Below the pieces are notes generated by a model. That model was not told the origin of the DNA. It saw nothing but the letters and a program-made list of their open reading frames with translations, and searched no databases. Below are positions 19,569 through 28,892 of a stretch of 64,000 nucleotides of DNA, in pieces. The DNA is from Thermincola carboxydiphila. Its GTDB lineage: Bacteria > Bacillota > Thermincolia > Thermincolales > UBA2595. The stretch's first letter is position 1, and every line of letters starts with the position of its first letter. The position numbers and the translations under genes were made by a program. The stretch is taken from positions 1 to 64,000 of the forward strand of contig JAENZX010000004.1 of assembly GCA_016841045.1 (NCBI GenBank). Reading direction: 5' to 3'.

Positions 19569-19612
19569 CATGCAAAACAAAATTGTAACATGAGAGGAAT
19601 CGACCCATAAAT

Positions 19613-19679
19613 GTGATATGCTCCTTCTATAGAAACAGTTTTTTTATTTCAACTGTCTCCTATAGAGGGAGCATATCAC
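19613..19679. repeat. Long inverted repeat between convergent genes
   Basis: GTGATATGCTCC at 19613-19624 faces GGAGCATATCAC at 19668-19679. Pairing continues through TCTATAG and ACAGTT for nearly 28 bp with loop TTTTTATTTC. It may act as a two-way terminator for napH and icd, but the lack of a proper T tail outside the stem also fits a small mobile palindrome. Just upstream, AAATTGTAACATG is directly repeated (19560-19572 and 19580-19592). Confidence 0.7.
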
Positions 19680-19718
19680 TTTGGACACTTATTTTTGAAT
19701 GTATTTATAATGTCATTA

Positions 19719-21014
19719 CTATAAATTCTTTATTAGCTCGTCTGCAAACCCAGAGCAGCTTACTTCAGTTGCATTTTCCATGAGTCGGGCAAAGTCGTAT
19801 GTTACAACTTTGCTGGTAATTGTCTTTTCCACCGACCTGTAAATCAGATCTGCTGCTTCCTGCCAGCCCATATATTCCAGCATTAACACACCTGAAAGAA
19901 GGACTGAACCTGGGTTCACTTTATCCAAGCCAGCATATTTGGGAGCTGTCCCATGAGTTGCCTCAAAAACGGCGTGACCTGTAACATAGTTGATGTTTGC
20001 TCCCGGAGCAATCCCTATTCCTCCAACTTGTGCCGCAAGAGCATCAGAAACATAATCCCCGTTAAGGTTCAATGTTGCTATCACATCATACTCTGCCGGA
20101 CGTGTAAGAATCTGCTGCAAAAACGCATCAGCAATCACATCTTTAACAATTATTTTACCAGCCGCCTCTGCATCCTTCTGAGCTGTATCAGCCTTCTCAG
20201 CACCCTGTTCTGCCTTAATGCGGTCATACTGTGCCCAGGTAAACACTTGATCTGCAAATTCTTCTTCCGCTAATTCATAGCCCCAGTTCTTAAAGGCACC
20301 CTCTGTAAACTTCATGATATTTCCTTTATGAACGAGGGTTAAACTCTTTCGGTTAAATTTTATGGCATATTCCAGTGCAGCCCGTACAAGCCGTTTGGTC
20401 CCTTCTTTTGATACAGGCTTTATACCAATTCCCGAGGTTTCCGGGAAACGTATCTTCTTAACACCCATTTCACCGGTTAAAAATCCAATTACTTTCCTGA
20501 CTTCATCTGTTCCCTCAGACCACTCGATACCGGCATAAATATCTTCAGAGTTTTCTCTAAAAATAACCATATCAACTAATTCAGGTCTCTTGACCGGGGA
20601 CGGAACTCCATCAAAATACCGCACAGGTCTAAGGCACACATAAAGGTCAAGTTCCTGGCGAAGTGCTACATTCAGTGAACGTATACCTCCGCCAACAGGC
20701 GTGGTTAGTGGTCCCTTAATTGCCACTATATACTCGGTGATTGCCTTCAGTGTATCAGCAGGAAGCCATTCACCAAATCTATCATAGGCTTTTTCCCCTG
20801 CGTATACTTCGTACCATGCAATTTTTCTCTTTTCGGCATACGCCTTTAATACGGCAGCATCTAAAACCCTTGATGCTGCAGCCCAGATATCCGGGCCAAT
20901 TCCATCTCCTTCGATGAAAGGAATAATGGGATTGTCAGGGACGTTTAATTTACCGTCCTTTAGTGTAATTCTTTCTCCTTCTTTCGGCAAATCGTATTTT
21001 TCAAATGAAGCCAT
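19719..21014 (-). CDS. icd: Isocitrate dehydrogenase, NADP type
   Basis: 431 residues, close to the usual length for bacterial NADP-IDH (about 415-430). The substrate loop is [24 protein letters not shown] (Ser and Arg ligands), with [14 protein letters not shown] holding the catalytic Tyr. [17 protein letters not shown] has the Lys-Tyr pair that marks NADP preference. It makes 2-oxoglutarate for glutamate synthesis in a partial TCA cycle. GAGGTGAG precedes ATG 21014. The homocitrate/citrate synthase-like gene is 165 bp upstream with a terminator between, so they are neighbours but perhaps separate transcripts. No aconitase is present. Confidence 0.95.
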   Translation of the reverse strand: MASFEKYDLPKEGERITLKDGKLNVPDNPIIPFIEGDGIGPDIWAAASRVLDAAVLKAYAEKRKIAWYEVYAGEKAYDRFGEWLPADTLKAITEYIVAIKGPLTTPVGGGIRSLNVALRQELDLYVCLRPVRYFDGVPSPVKRPELVDMVIFRENSEDIYAGIEWSEGTDEVRKVIGFLTGEMGVKKIRFPETSGIGIKPVSKEGTKRLVRAALEYAIKFNRKSLTLVHKGNIMKFTEGAFKNWGYELAEEEFADQVFTWAQYDRIKAEQGAEKADTAQKDAEAAGKIIVKDVIADAFLQQILTRPAEYDVIATLNLNGDYVSDALAAQVGGIGIAPGANINYVTGHAVFEATHGTAPKYAGLDKVNPGSVLLSGVLMLEYMGWQEAADLIYRSVEKTITSKVVTYDFARLMENATEVSCSGFADELIKNL

Positions 21015-21104
21015 GTTTTCTCACCTCTTATAGATTTTAACTCATCTTATACATTTTAACTTATTGGACAAAATTATTCCACAAAAAATCCTATCAAACT
21101 ATAA

Positions 21105-21158
21105 ATTGCAACAAATAAAATTATAACGGGGCCAAATAGAATAACTACTTGGTCCCGT
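21105..21158 (-). terminator. Intrinsic terminator after the homocitrate synthase-like gene
   Basis: A 10-bp stem with one G-U pair (21126-21135 with 21149-21158) is followed on the minus strand by TTATAATTTTATTTG. Confidence 0.82.
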
Positions 21159-21179
21159 CAGAAATAACTTTATATCATC

Positions 21180-22316
21180 CTAGGCATGTTTAACCACTGA
21201 TTCTTCGTAAATATACATCAGTTCTTTATCAAATAGTGTCCTTTTTAATTCGACCGCCGTTGATCTAACTCTTGCCAGAATTTCCTCAGCTTCTGCTTCA
21301 GTAAGATGAATGCCATACTCGGAGAATTTCATCTTTATGGAAGCGGTTCCTGAGTGTTTCCCTATTACAATCTGTCTGGTCAAGCCTACCTCTTCGGGAG
21401 TAAACACCTCATATGTTTTAGGATTTTTAATTGCTCCGTCGGCATGAATACCTGATTCGTGAGCAAACATATTTGATCCTACGATTGCCTTCCAAGCAGG
21501 AAGTTCACGACCTGATGCAAGAGAAACATATTCGGCAAGTGAACGGAACATTTCAGTTTTAAAACCAAGGTCGATGTTCTCAAGGTGTTTTAAAGCCATA
21601 ACCACTTCTTCCAATGCTGCATTGCCGGCCCGTTCACCCAAGCCAAGTACAGTTACTCCAACATGATTGGCGCCCGCCTTTATTCCCGCCAGTGCGTTGG
21701 CAGTAGCCATACCAAAGTCATTATGTGTATGCATTTCTATATCTATTCCTACTTGTTCCTGCAAGGTTTTGACACGTTCGAAGATTGTAAAAGGTTCAAG
21801 AATACCAACTGTATCACAATAACGAAGCCTGTCAGCACCTGCCTTTTTAGCTTCATTAGCAAACTGTATAAGAAAATCCATATCACTTCTTGAAGCATCC
21901 TCTGCGTTAACAGATATGTACATACCTGCCTTTTTGGAAAATTCAACTGCCTTTATCATGCTCTCCAATACCCATTCACGGCTGGTTCTAAGTTTATGTT
22001 TAATATGTATATCAGAAGTGGAAATTGAGATAGCCACAGCATCTACACCACAATCAATACTATGCTGAATATCAGAGACCACAGCTCTGTTCCACCCCAT
22101 AATACTCGCTTTCAGGCCAAGCTTAACTATATCTTTAATGGCTTGCTTTTCGTCACCACCCATAACTGGTACACCAACTTCTATCTGGTGAACACCAACC
22201 TCGTCCAAAAACCTCGCGATTCGTACTTTTTCTCTATTTGCAAATACCACTCCGGCTGTTTGCTCCCCATCCCTGAGTGTAGTGTCAACAATTTTAATAT
22301 CTTTATTAAGCACCAT
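21180..22316 (-). CDS. Homocitrate synthase-like (NifV / DRE-TIM) enzyme
   Basis: 378 residues. DTTLRDGEQTAGV at 11-23 is the DRE-TIM metallolyase opening, with catalytic Arg and metal-binding Asp. HTHNDFGMA near 197 gives the other metal ligands. The C-terminal part ends in a short regulatory-like region, as in NifV. It condenses acetyl-CoA with 2-oxoglutarate to homocitrate (for nitrogenase cofactor) or, in some clostridia, a relative acts as Re-citrate synthase. Being next to icd and with no nif gene in view, a citrate-forming role is worth testing. GGGGTGG precedes ATG 22316. Isopropylmalate synthase is less likely because it usually exceeds 500 residues. Confidence 0.82.
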   Translation of the reverse strand: MVLNKDIKIVDTTLRDGEQTAGVVFANREKVRIARFLDEVGVHQIEVGVPVMGGDEKQAIKDIVKLGLKASIMGWNRAVVSDIQHSIDCGVDAVAISISTSDIHIKHKLRTSREWVLESMIKAVEFSKKAGMYISVNAEDASRSDMDFLIQFANEAKKAGADRLRYCDTVGILEPFTIFERVKTLQEQVGIDIEMHTHNDFGMATANALAGIKAGANHVGVTVLGLGERAGNAALEEVVMALKHLENIDLGFKTEMFRSLAEYVSLASGRELPAWKAIVGSNMFAHESGIHADGAIKNPKTYEVFTPEEVGLTRQIVIGKHSGTASIKMKFSEYGIHLTEAEAEEILARVRSTAVELKRTLFDKELMYIYEESVVKHA

Positions 22317-22454
22317 AAATCCACCCCTTTTGTGAAAATCATTAAATTGGACCGTCTGTTAGAGAGCCATTTGTTAATATTGTATCATGAAAATTATGTT
22401 TTGAGAAGATAAAATTTCTATTTGCAGGAATAAATGGCATGTCACATTTTTTCC

Positions 22455-22488
22455 CAAAATAAAATTGGCACCTTCAAGATGGTGCCAA
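22455..22488 (-). terminator. Intrinsic terminator of the serine protease gene
   Basis: An 8-bp perfect stem TTGGCACC/GGTGCCAA (22465-22472 with 22481-22488) is followed on the minus strand by TTTTATTTTG. Confidence 0.88.
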
Positions 22489-22501
22489 TATATATAATAG
22501 A

Positions 22502-23515
22502 CTATAATGTTATATCTAATATATCCATCACATTTTGAATTCTGTTAAATACCGTTGTTTTATCCGACCCTGCAAACAATAAACCTACAGCCCTGCGCTG
22601 CTTATCAAGTACCAACGATCCGCTGTCCCCCCCCTGAGACATCGGTGTAGCTATTATCTGATCACTGAATACAGCCTCTTCTCCATCTCCCATATCTACC
22701 TGAACAGTGGCATGAAGAGCTTTAATTGTTCCTGTTGTTACTCCCGTAGTGCGACCGCTTTTAACAACATCCATTCCGACTTCAGCTTCTACAACACCAT
22801 TTACTTCACCAATTTCCAGTATGTTGGCACTGATTCGCTTTGGGTCAACAGGTTTTGCCAAAGCTGCGTCAATTGTGTTACCGTTTTGAGACTGCCTTAC
22901 AAGATTTACTTTATAAGCGGGGGCAAAAACGCTGACCATTGCATTGGCCCAAAGCTGGAATGCAGCCGCCTTGGGGCAGGATGACTGGGTATATATCTTT
23001 TGAACCGGCTGGAATCTGTAGAGCCTGCCTATTACATTATCCTCCAGAGTTCCTCCATCATGGGGTCCTGGCAGCAGTATGGGGTCACCCAGTTTAGCTT
23101 TGTTATCCTTCCCCGAACTTCCATTGGCCAGAACGTGATTGTTAGAGAGTATTAAGGGCTCACCTGTCTTTTTGTCTTTTACTACAGCCCCAAAAGTTCC
23201 TGCAGTAATTTTGTAATGTCCGATACTTACCCCGGGTTGTGCCGGGACATTACGATCAACTCTGTTCAGCAGCCTCAAATCACCAACTTCAATAACATCG
23301 GTGACAACTCCGTCAACATTCTTAGGTACTATGTTGCGTGCCTCCAGCTGGGCTTCAGGTAATTTTTGTTTAACCAGAACCACAATGCCAGGTTTTGGCT
23401 TTTCACCCGTAGAAGCCGCTACCGCTTCTTTATATCCTACACCTACACCAACAACATTCTTAAGACCGAGCAGCTTTTTTTTATGCTTGTTCATTGCTGA
23501 CTTAGCTTTATCCAT
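22502..23515 (-). CDS. Trypsin-like (S1-fold) serine protease
   Basis: 337 residues. The triad is visible: His in LSNNHVLA near 128, Asp in GNTIDAALAK near 216 and Ser in QGGDSGSLV near 299. There is no signal peptide; the start is MDKAKSAMNKHKKK, positively charged. About 90 residues precede the protease core and contain GVGVGYKE, a segment common to this clostridial and bacillary family. The lack of a leader suggests a cytoplasmic or spore-associated role, unlike secreted DegP types; there is no PDZ domain. Substrate unknown. AGGAGGG precedes ATG 23515. It is monocistronic. Confidence 0.85.
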   Translation of the reverse strand: MDKAKSAMNKHKKKLLGLKNVVGVGVGYKEAVAASTGEKPKPGIVVLVKQKLPEAQLEARNIVPKNVDGVVTDVIEVGDLRLLNRVDRNVPAQPGVSIGHYKITAGTFGAVVKDKKTGEPLILSNNHVLANGSSGKDNKAKLGDPILLPGPHDGGTLEDNVIGRLYRFQPVQKIYTQSSCPKAAAFQLWANAMVSVFAPAYKVNLVRQSQNGNTIDAALAKPVDPKRISANILEIGEVNGVVEAEVGMDVVKSGRTTGVTTGTIKALHATVQVDMGDGEEAVFSDQIIATPMSQGGDSGSLVLDKQRRAVGLLFAGSDKTTVFNRIQNVMDILDITL

Positions 23516-23554
23516 TTTATTCCCTCCTGCCGCTAAAATTCAATACATTATATG

Positions 23555-23569
23555 AAACGACAGTCGTTT
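23555..23569. promoter_or_regulatory. Perfect palindrome upstream of the protease gene
   Basis: AAACGAC-A-GTCGTTT is a 15-nt palindrome 40 bp upstream of the protease start, between divergent genes. The one-base centre argues for a protein-binding operator rather than a hairpin. The regulator is unknown. Confidence 0.4.
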
Positions 23570-23686
23570 TGGATAATGCCAAGATGTACTAAAGGGCAAT
23601 AGCCATACTTTAATAAGGCATATTTTATTGAAGAGGAGGCATAATGTAACTACTAAAACCTGCACCCCTTAAAGGAGAGAGTAAAA

Positions 23687-23860
23687 ATGAATCGTAATTC
23701 AGTCAAATATGGTATTGACCGTTGTCCAGCCACAAAAAATTACAGCAGCCAAGTTTCTTGCCGAAATTGTGATTTTAGGAACAGCGAAGGAAAAGACTGT
23801 TGTGAATGCTCATATATAAAGTTTAAGCAGGAAAGCAAGAATGACCACCGGCTGCATTAG
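23687..23860 (+). CDS. Small Cys-rich protein, 57 residues
   Basis: ATG 23687 is 7 nt after AAAGGAGAG (23671-23679), a strong site that supports translation. The 57 residues hold six cysteines arranged as one Cys at 13, CRNC at 25-28 and CCEC at 38-41, a pattern suited to a zinc or Fe-S site. The C-terminal third is Lys-rich. I recognise no family. It is divergent from the serine protease. A short start-stop unit (ATG TAA at 23644-23649 after GAGGAGG) lies in its leader. Confidence 0.6.
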   Translation: MNRNSVKYGIDRCPATKNYSSQVSCRNCDFRNSEGKDCCECSYIKFKQESKNDHRLH

Positions 23861-23912
23861 TAAAAGATGTCACAGAGAAAAGATCGCGGTGCTTACTTTA
23901 GGGCGGAAAAGA

Positions 23913-23941
23913 TTGAACCGCAAAGGACGCAGAGGACGAAA
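23913..23941 (+). repeat. CCGCAAAGGACGC-type dispersed repeat
   Basis: GAACCGCAAAGGACGCAGAG lies in the gap between the Cys-rich gene and gatB. The same core CCGCAAAGGACGC occurs at 58665-58677 upstream of purL. The rest of the 23861-24104 gap has the gatB terminator. Confidence 0.65.
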
Positions 23942-23979
23942 AGAAAGATTGTCCGGGATTGGATTTGGAGTGCAAATAA

Positions 23980-24027
23980 AAAGGAAAAAGATAAAACCGG
24001 TAAAGTATATTGCAACTTACCGGTTTA
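23980..24027 (-). terminator. Intrinsic terminator of the gatCAB operon
   Basis: A 10-bp perfect stem AAACCGGTAA/TTACCGGTTT (23995-24004 with 24018-24027) is followed on the minus strand by TATCTTTTTCC, 78 bp after gatB. Confidence 0.8.
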
Positions 24028-24104
24028 CCTGTTACTAAATCTTAAGATTCGAAATGCAGAAATTTTTTGTAATTAAGTCTTAGGACTCGTAAGGAATAAG
24101 ATAA

Positions 24105-25556
24105 CTATTGCATTCTTTCTCTTAACAGTTTATTTACCAGCTCAGGGTTTGCCTGGCCCCGGGTGGCTTTCATTACCTGGCCCACCAGGAAGCCGATGGC
24201 TCTCTCGTTCCCGCTCCTAAAATCCTCAACGGGCTGTGGGTTTTTGGCCAGAACCTCATCAACGATTGCAATAATGGCACCCTCGTCACTTATCTGTTTA
24301 AGTCCTTTGGCCTCAACTATTGCAGCAGGCTTTTTGCCACTTTCGGCCATGTCTTTGAAAACCTCTTTGGCGATTTTACCACTTATTTCACCCTTGTCTA
24401 TCAGCTCAACAAGTTCTGCAAGGTTTGCCGGCGGAATAGGAAAATCTTCATCCGCTGCACTATGGTCTGACGAGTTAACGAACTTCAGCAGTTCACCCAT
24501 AACCCAGTTACTAAGTGCCTTGGCATTTTTGGTAAACTCGAGTCCCGCATCAAAGTAGTCGGAAATTTCTTTAACCCCGGTGATAACTTCAGCATCGTAT
24601 TCAGGCAGACCATATTCCTGGACATATCTTGCTTTTCTGGCATCGGGAAGTTCAGGAAGGGATTCTTTTATTTCATTAACCCAGTCCCGGGAAATCACCA
24701 TGGGAACCAGGTCAGGGTCAGGAAAATACCTGTAATCATGAGCTTCTTCTTTGCTCCTCATAGAAAGGGTAATTCCTTTGTTTTCATCCCAAGTACGGGT
24801 TTCCTGAATAACCCGCCCACCTTCTTCTACGACTTCTATTTGCCGATCTATCTCATATTCAAGGGCCTTCTGCAGGGCTCTAAATGAGCTCATGTTTTTA
24901 AGCTCTGTCCTTGTACCAAACTCCTTCTGCCCTACCGGTCTAATGGAAACGTTAGCGTCACAGCGAAGGGAGCCTTCTTCCATTTTACAGTCAGAAACTT
25001 CCGTATACTCAAGAATGGCCTTAAGTTTTTGCAAATAAAGCACCGCTTCCTCAGCAGAGCGAAGATCCGGCTCAGAAACAATCTCAATCAAAGGAACCCC
25101 GGTCCGGTTGTAGTCAACCATTGAGTACTTAGAGGAGATTATTGTTGCCCCTTGATGAAGAAGTTTGCCTGCATCTTCTTCCATGTGAACCCTTGTTATT
25201 CCAATCCTTTTAGGATTACCGTCAACATTAATTTCAAGATATCCGTGTTCAGCTATCGGGAGGTCATACTGGGATATCTGGTAGTTTTTCGGGAGGTCCG
25301 GATAATAGTAATTTTTCCGGTCAAATTTGCTGAATTCTGCGATTTCGCAGTTTAAGGCCAGACCGGCCTTTATTCCGAACTCAACTACCTTGTTGTTAGT
25401 TACCGGCAGAGTTCCAGGCAGACCAAGACACACTGGACAAACGTGAGTATTGGGGTCACCGCCGAACTCTGTGGAGGAACAGCAGAAAATTTTGGACTCT
25501 GTTTTTAATTCAGAGTGTACTTCAAGACCTATAACTACTTCGTAATCTGTAGACAT
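24105..25556 (-). CDS. gatB: Asp-tRNA(Asn)/Glu-tRNA(Gln) amidotransferase subunit B
   Basis: 483 residues from ATG 25556; GAGGTG lies 7 nt upstream, better than GTG 25565. It opens with [13 protein letters not shown], has the Zn-site/cradle segment and [14 protein letters not shown], and ends with the helical GatB/YqeY tail (YqeY-like, about 330-483). GatB binds the misacylated tRNA and activates its side chain with ATP before amidation with ammonia from GatA. It is the last gene of gatC-gatA-gatB. Full length. Confidence 0.97.
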   Translation of the reverse strand: MSTDYEVVIGLEVHSELKTESKIFCCSSTEFGGDPNTHVCPVCLGLPGTLPVTNNKVVEFGIKAGLALNCEIAEFSKFDRKNYYYPDLPKNYQISQYDLPIAEHGYLEINVDGNPKRIGITRVHMEEDAGKLLHQGATIISSKYSMVDYNRTGVPLIEIVSEPDLRSAEEAVLYLQKLKAILEYTEVSDCKMEEGSLRCDANVSIRPVGQKEFGTRTELKNMSSFRALQKALEYEIDRQIEVVEEGGRVIQETRTWDENKGITLSMRSKEEAHDYRYFPDPDLVPMVISRDWVNEIKESLPELPDARKARYVQEYGLPEYDAEVITGVKEISDYFDAGLEFTKNAKALSNWVMGELLKFVNSSDHSAADEDFPIPPANLAELVELIDKGEISGKIAKEVFKDMAESGKKPAAIVEAKGLKQISDEGAIIAIVDEVLAKNPQPVEDFRSGNERAIGFLVGQVMKATRGQANPELVNKLLRERMQ

Positions 25557-25570
25557 TATTTTCACCTCAC

Positions 25571-27028
25571 TTAAAGGTTGGGTTTCATCTTGTAATAGCC
25601 TGTGCTTTGTTCAAAGGCATGTGCCGCCTTAAACAAAGTTCCCTCACCAAAGGGCTTGCCCATCAACTGAAGTCCTACCGGCAGTCCATTACTGAACCCG
25701 CACGGTATTGAAATCCCCGGTATCCCTGCAAGGTTTAAGGAGATAGTAAATACATCTGATAAATACATCTGAATCGGGTCGTCCGCCTTTTCACCAAATC
25801 TGAAAGCAGGTGTTGGTGAGGTCGGTGAAATAAGTAAATCAAATTTTTCAAAAGCCCTGTCAAAGTCCTGCCTGATAAGGGTACGTACCTTGAGAGCTTT
25901 AAGATAATAAGCGTCATAGTAACCAGAGCTTAACGCATAAGTCCCCAGCATAATCCTTCTCTTAACTTCTGTCCCGAACCCTTCGCTTCTGGTTCGCTTA
26001 AACATGGTTATCATATCCTCAGCCGTTTCATCCCTGTAACCATAACGAACCCCGTCATAGCGGGCAAGGTTTGAACTTGCTTCTGCAGGGGCAATTAGAT
26101 AATATACCGGCAGCGCATACTCAGTATGTGGAAGAGTAGCTTCTTCACAAACAGCCCCCATTGCCTCAAATTTATTTATTGCATCCTGAACCAGCTGCAG
26201 CACCTTGGGGTCTGTACCTTCTATGAAATATTCTTTGGGTATTCCTATTCTGAGTCCTTTTACATCACCAGTTAGAATAGAGGTGTAGTCAGGCACTTCG
26301 AATTCCGCGGAAGTTGAATCCTTGGGGTCATGCCCTGCAATTACATTAAATATCTGGGCACAGTCCCTGACATCTTTTGCAAAGGGACCAATCTGGTCCA
26401 AAGATGATGCATATGCAATCAGACCATACCTGGATACCGTGCCATAAGTAGGCTTAAGGCCAACTACCCCACAGAAAGAAGCCGGCTGGCGAATTGATCC
26501 CCCCGTATCTGAACCCAGAGAATATATAGTTTCGTCAGCTGCTACCGAAGCTGCACTGCCTCCGCTGGAACCTCCCGGTACACAATCTGTATCCCATGGA
26601 TTGCGTGTTGAGAAAAATCTGGAGTTTTCGGTGGAAGAGCCCATCGCAAATTCATCCATATTAGCTTTACCTACGATTACTGCACCAGCGGCCTGCAGTT
26701 TCTCTACAACTGTAGCACTGTACGGCGGCACAAAATTGTGCAGCATTTTAGAAGAGCAGGTAGTCAGCACTCCTTCGGTACACATATTATCCTTTATGAC
26801 TACCGGAATCCCCTCAAGGGGCCCGATTTTATCTCCTCCTGAAATCCTGGCATCGACCTCAGCCGCTTTTGCCAGAGCCTGTTCTTTGGTAAGTGTGACA
26901 AAAGCTTTAACTTTATCATCAACCTGATCTATCCTTTTAAATACATCTTCTGTTATTTCAACAGAGCTTACTTCTTTATTAACCAGCTTATCATGCAATT
27001 CATGAGCAGTTAAACTGTTGAGCTGCAA
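25571..27028 (-). CDS. gatA: Asp-tRNA(Asn)/Glu-tRNA(Gln) amidotransferase subunit A
   Basis: 485 residues starting at TTG 27028, placed by GGAGGGG 8 nt upstream. It is an amidase-signature enzyme: Lys in [10 protein letters not shown] near 77, cis-Ser and nucleophile Ser in [13 protein letters not shown] and [14 protein letters not shown] near 150-178. It hydrolyses glutamine and channels ammonia to GatB. The gap to gatB is 14 bp, consistent with one transcript. Confidence 0.97.
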   Translation of the reverse strand: MQLNSLTAHELHDKLVNKEVSSVEITEDVFKRIDQVDDKVKAFVTLTKEQALAKAAEVDARISGGDKIGPLEGIPVVIKDNMCTEGVLTTCSSKMLHNFVPPYSATVVEKLQAAGAVIVGKANMDEFAMGSSTENSRFFSTRNPWDTDCVPGGSSGGSAASVAADETIYSLGSDTGGSIRQPASFCGVVGLKPTYGTVSRYGLIAYASSLDQIGPFAKDVRDCAQIFNVIAGHDPKDSTSAEFEVPDYTSILTGDVKGLRIGIPKEYFIEGTDPKVLQLVQDAINKFEAMGAVCEEATLPHTEYALPVYYLIAPAEASSNLARYDGVRYGYRDETAEDMITMFKRTRSEGFGTEVKRRIMLGTYALSSGYYDAYYLKALKVRTLIRQDFDRAFEKFDLLISPTSPTPAFRFGEKADDPIQMYLSDVFTISLNLAGIPGISIPCGFSNGLPVGLQLMGKPFGEGTLFKAAHAFEQSTGYYKMKPNL

Positions 27029-27058
27029 AATTTTCCCCTCCTCAACAAATCAAAATTG

Positions 27059-27349
27059 CTACTGTATCTTCGGCACCCTAAAACAGTTTTCTTCTTTGTC
27101 AGGTGCATTTGACAGAGCCTTTTCATTAGGCAGATGCTCACATACACTATCTTCCCTAAATACATTCTTAAGCGGAAGAACGTGCGCAGTAGGTGGAACA
27201 TTTTCAGTATCCAGTTTTTCCAATGCATCAATATATTCGAGAATAGCGCTCAACTGAGTTGCGTACATCTCTTTTTCCTCTTCATTGAGCTCAAGTCTTG
27301 CCAGCAAGGCAACATGTTCTACCTGTTTTTTCGTAAGCACAGATATCAC
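27059..27349 (-). CDS. gatC: Asp-tRNA(Asn)/Glu-tRNA(Gln) amidotransferase subunit C
   Basis: 96 residues, the usual length. It starts with VLTKKQVEHVALLARLELNEEE, the standard GatC helical opening, and ends with RVPKI, the strand that wraps GatA. It stabilises the A-B pair. AAGGAAGGTGAT precedes the start. It is the first gene of the operon, behind the promoter at 27444-27472 and a leader hairpin. Confidence 0.96.
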   Translation of the reverse strand: MISVLTKKQVEHVALLARLELNEEEKEMYATQLSAILEYIDALEKLDTENVPPTAHVLPLKNVFREDSVCEHLPNEKALSNAPDKEENCFRVPKIQ

Positions 27350-27385
27350 CTTCCTTTGAAATTATTCATATGTATTCATATAAAA

Positions 27386-27407
27386 TGCACTGCATCTCCG
27401 CAGTGCA
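27386..27407 (-). other. Hairpin in the gatCAB leader
   Basis: TGCACTGC (27386-27393) pairs with GCAGTGCA (27400-27407), followed on the minus strand by TTTTATATG. It lies in the predicted 5' UTR of gatC. It could be an attenuator or just an mRNA-stabilising stem. Confidence 0.5.
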
Positions 27408-27443
27408 CGCAAATGCCTTTGGGACAGGCTTCCACGATATTTT

Positions 27444-27472
27444 ATTATATCAGAAACAGGGTATGATGGCAA
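27444..27472 (-). promoter_or_regulatory. Sigma-A promoter of gatCAB
   Basis: TTGCCA (27472-27467), a 17-nt spacer and TATAAT (27449-27444) give a near-consensus promoter about 95 bp upstream of gatC. Confidence 0.8.
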
Positions 27473-27510
27473 GTTATGGGCGTGTTTCTGGTTTTTCTTT
27501 GTATTGTGAA

Positions 27511-27949
27511 GAGTTCATCCGTTTACTCCGATTTTTCAGGTGTCTCTAGCTGGGGTTGGGTGTTGTACTATAGCATAAGTTTAAAGTAAGGGAGTTAGCC
27601 ATTTACTCCGGTTTCATGGGTTCCCATCTGGTCAACTAAAACCGTCTCAATTTTCAAATCCTTGGGTCCCCGCCCCAAGCGCCCTCCTAGCGCTGGGCGG
27701 CTCCGGCCATCCGTGGCCTTCGCCCTGCGGATTTGAAAATTGAGGCGGTAAGTTGACAAACGATGGTAACCCAAATGAAACTCTCCGCAAATGGCTAACT
27801 CCCAAAGTTTAAGCAATTTTTAGAAAACACCCAACCCTAGGATTAGGTCTCCCTTATTCATTTGGACGAATCCTCTATACAGAATTGAAAATTGCTATAT
27901 AGGAGACCTGATACTGACACAATCGAAGCCTCTGCAAACGGCTAAACTC
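27511..27949. repeat. Nested palindromic element, about 440 bp
   Basis: The stretch between gatC and the 50-residue ORF holds no gene but two concentric inverted repeats. Outer arms: GAGTTCATCCGTTTACTCCG (27511-27530) against CTCTGCAAACGGCTAAACTC (27930-27949), plus AGGTCTCC/GGAGACCT (27846-27853 with 27902-27909). Inner arms: GGGTTGGGTGTT (27553-27564) with its complement at 27826-27837, GGGAGTTAGCCATTT (27590-27604) with 27789-27803, and CTCAATTTTCAAATCC (27646-27661) with 27729-27744. The centre (27662-27728) is GC-rich with small hairpins. Inner and outer arms resemble each other. It could be a miniature element or a structured RNA. Confidence 0.75.
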
Positions 27950-28087
27950 TCTATTTTAACTAAAAAACCAGTAACAACCAACCTGTGGAGTGACAGAAGA
28001 AAAAAACCTCCTCAAACAGCCAGCCGTTAGATATGTATGATATTTTTTGTCTAAATAGGTAAAAATATCTGTATGGAGGCGAGCGAG

Positions 28088-28240
28088 ATGTTTGAGCTTA
28101 AGTATGTTACGATTAGGGATAAAAAGACCGGGAAAAGCAGGAGAAGGTATTATGCCGAGGTACATCTGTCCCATGGGCGGAAGATACCGTTGATTCTGTG
28201 TGAACGTCCTATGGATTTTCTACAGAAACTACCCCGGTAA
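28088..28240 (+). CDS. Small basic protein, 50 residues, unknown
   Basis: ATG 28088 follows GGAGGCGAGCGAG. The 50 residues (start MFELKYVTIRDKKTGKSRRR) are basic and contain RRRYYAEVHLSHGRK; no known motif. It could be a true small gene or a remnant of a larger one. No neighbour on the same strand gives a clue until the CBM25 gene 308 bp on. Confidence 0.4.
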   Translation: MFELKYVTIRDKKTGKSRRRYYAEVHLSHGRKIPLILCERPMDFLQKLPR

Positions 28241-28548
28241 ACCCAAAAAACGAATCAACACAGAGAAAAATTTGATTCATCTAGGGCTACAAGCAAGAGA
28301 GGGCACAGAGTACACAGAGAGTTACTGCTTTCCCCGACATTCGCCCTTCTTCCCAAATAAAAACTATTCGGTTAACGTATTTTGAAAATCATTTAATAAA
28401 CATACCCTTAATGTTTATTAGAATTTAAAACAACGCTTTAACCTACACTACCCACTCCTCACTCTCCACTCTATTGCCATATATTTTCAGGGTAAAATTT
28501 ATTGGAGAGGGAAAAATATGGACTGAAATTTTATTTGGAGGTGCTTAT
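28241..28548 (+). other. Non-coding stretch with CACAGAG-type repeats
   Basis: No gene seen. It contains CACAGAG-type units (28258-28265 and 28300-28322), an AT-rich 9-bp hairpin AATAAACAT/ATGTTTATT (28395-28403 with 28411-28419), and one arm of the AGTGGGG repeat family at 28446-28473. The CBM25 promoter must lie here but no clear -35/-10 pair was found. Confidence 0.5.
28446..28473 (-). repeat. Single arm of the AGTGGGG repeat family
   Basis: The plus strand reads CACTACCCACTCCTCACTCT and continues CCACTC. It is the same unit type and orientation as the copy at 28961-28993, so the two flank the CBM25 gene as direct repeats. Confidence 0.7.
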
Positions 28549-28884
28549 ATGTTTCTAAGAGCTAACCATGGCCAGGGAGACTATCAGGCTTTTTCAGGAA
28601 TTAAAGTGGAGCCCCAGTCAACCGACGGTAAGGATGTCAAAGTAATCTACGATGGTCTCCTTTTCAAATCAGGTGCCCAGGAACTCTACATGCACACCGG
28701 TTTCGGTAAGAGACATCAATGGGAAAACGTATATGACCATCGGATGGAGAGAACCGGTCGCGGCTGGGAGAAAACAATTCATATTGAACAGAACCATAAT
28801 CAGCTGAACTTTTGCTTTAAAGATTCTGCCAGTAACTGGGACAACAACAATGGAGAAAACTGGACTTATGCAGTAACTCAATAG
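28549..28884 (+). CDS. Second stand-alone CBM25 glucan-binding protein
   Basis: 111 residues from ATG 28549, set by TTGGAGGTG 7 nt upstream; a longer frame from 28474 lacks a site. A single CBM25-like domain with VIYDGLLFKSGAQELYMHTG, RTGRGWEKT and FCFKDSASNWDNNNGENWTY. It is clearly a paralogue of the 14252-14611 protein, with most residues identical in these blocks. No leader, no enzyme domain. It lies 14 kb from the other glucan genes and is flanked by direct copies of the AGTGGGG repeat. The likely role is binding intracellular glucan. Confidence 0.85.
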   Translation: MFLRANHGQGDYQAFSGIKVEPQSTDGKDVKVIYDGLLFKSGAQELYMHTGFGKRHQWENVYDHRMERTGRGWEKTIHIEQNHNQLNFCFKDSASNWDNNNGENWTYAVTQ

Positions 28885-28892
28885 TAAAACTA

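Noticed and set aside
27595-28174. Minus-strand frames of 72-73 residues between gatC and the CBM25 gene
   Set aside because: One lies within the nested palindrome and the other has no ribosome-binding site; the composition is unlike neighbouring proteins.
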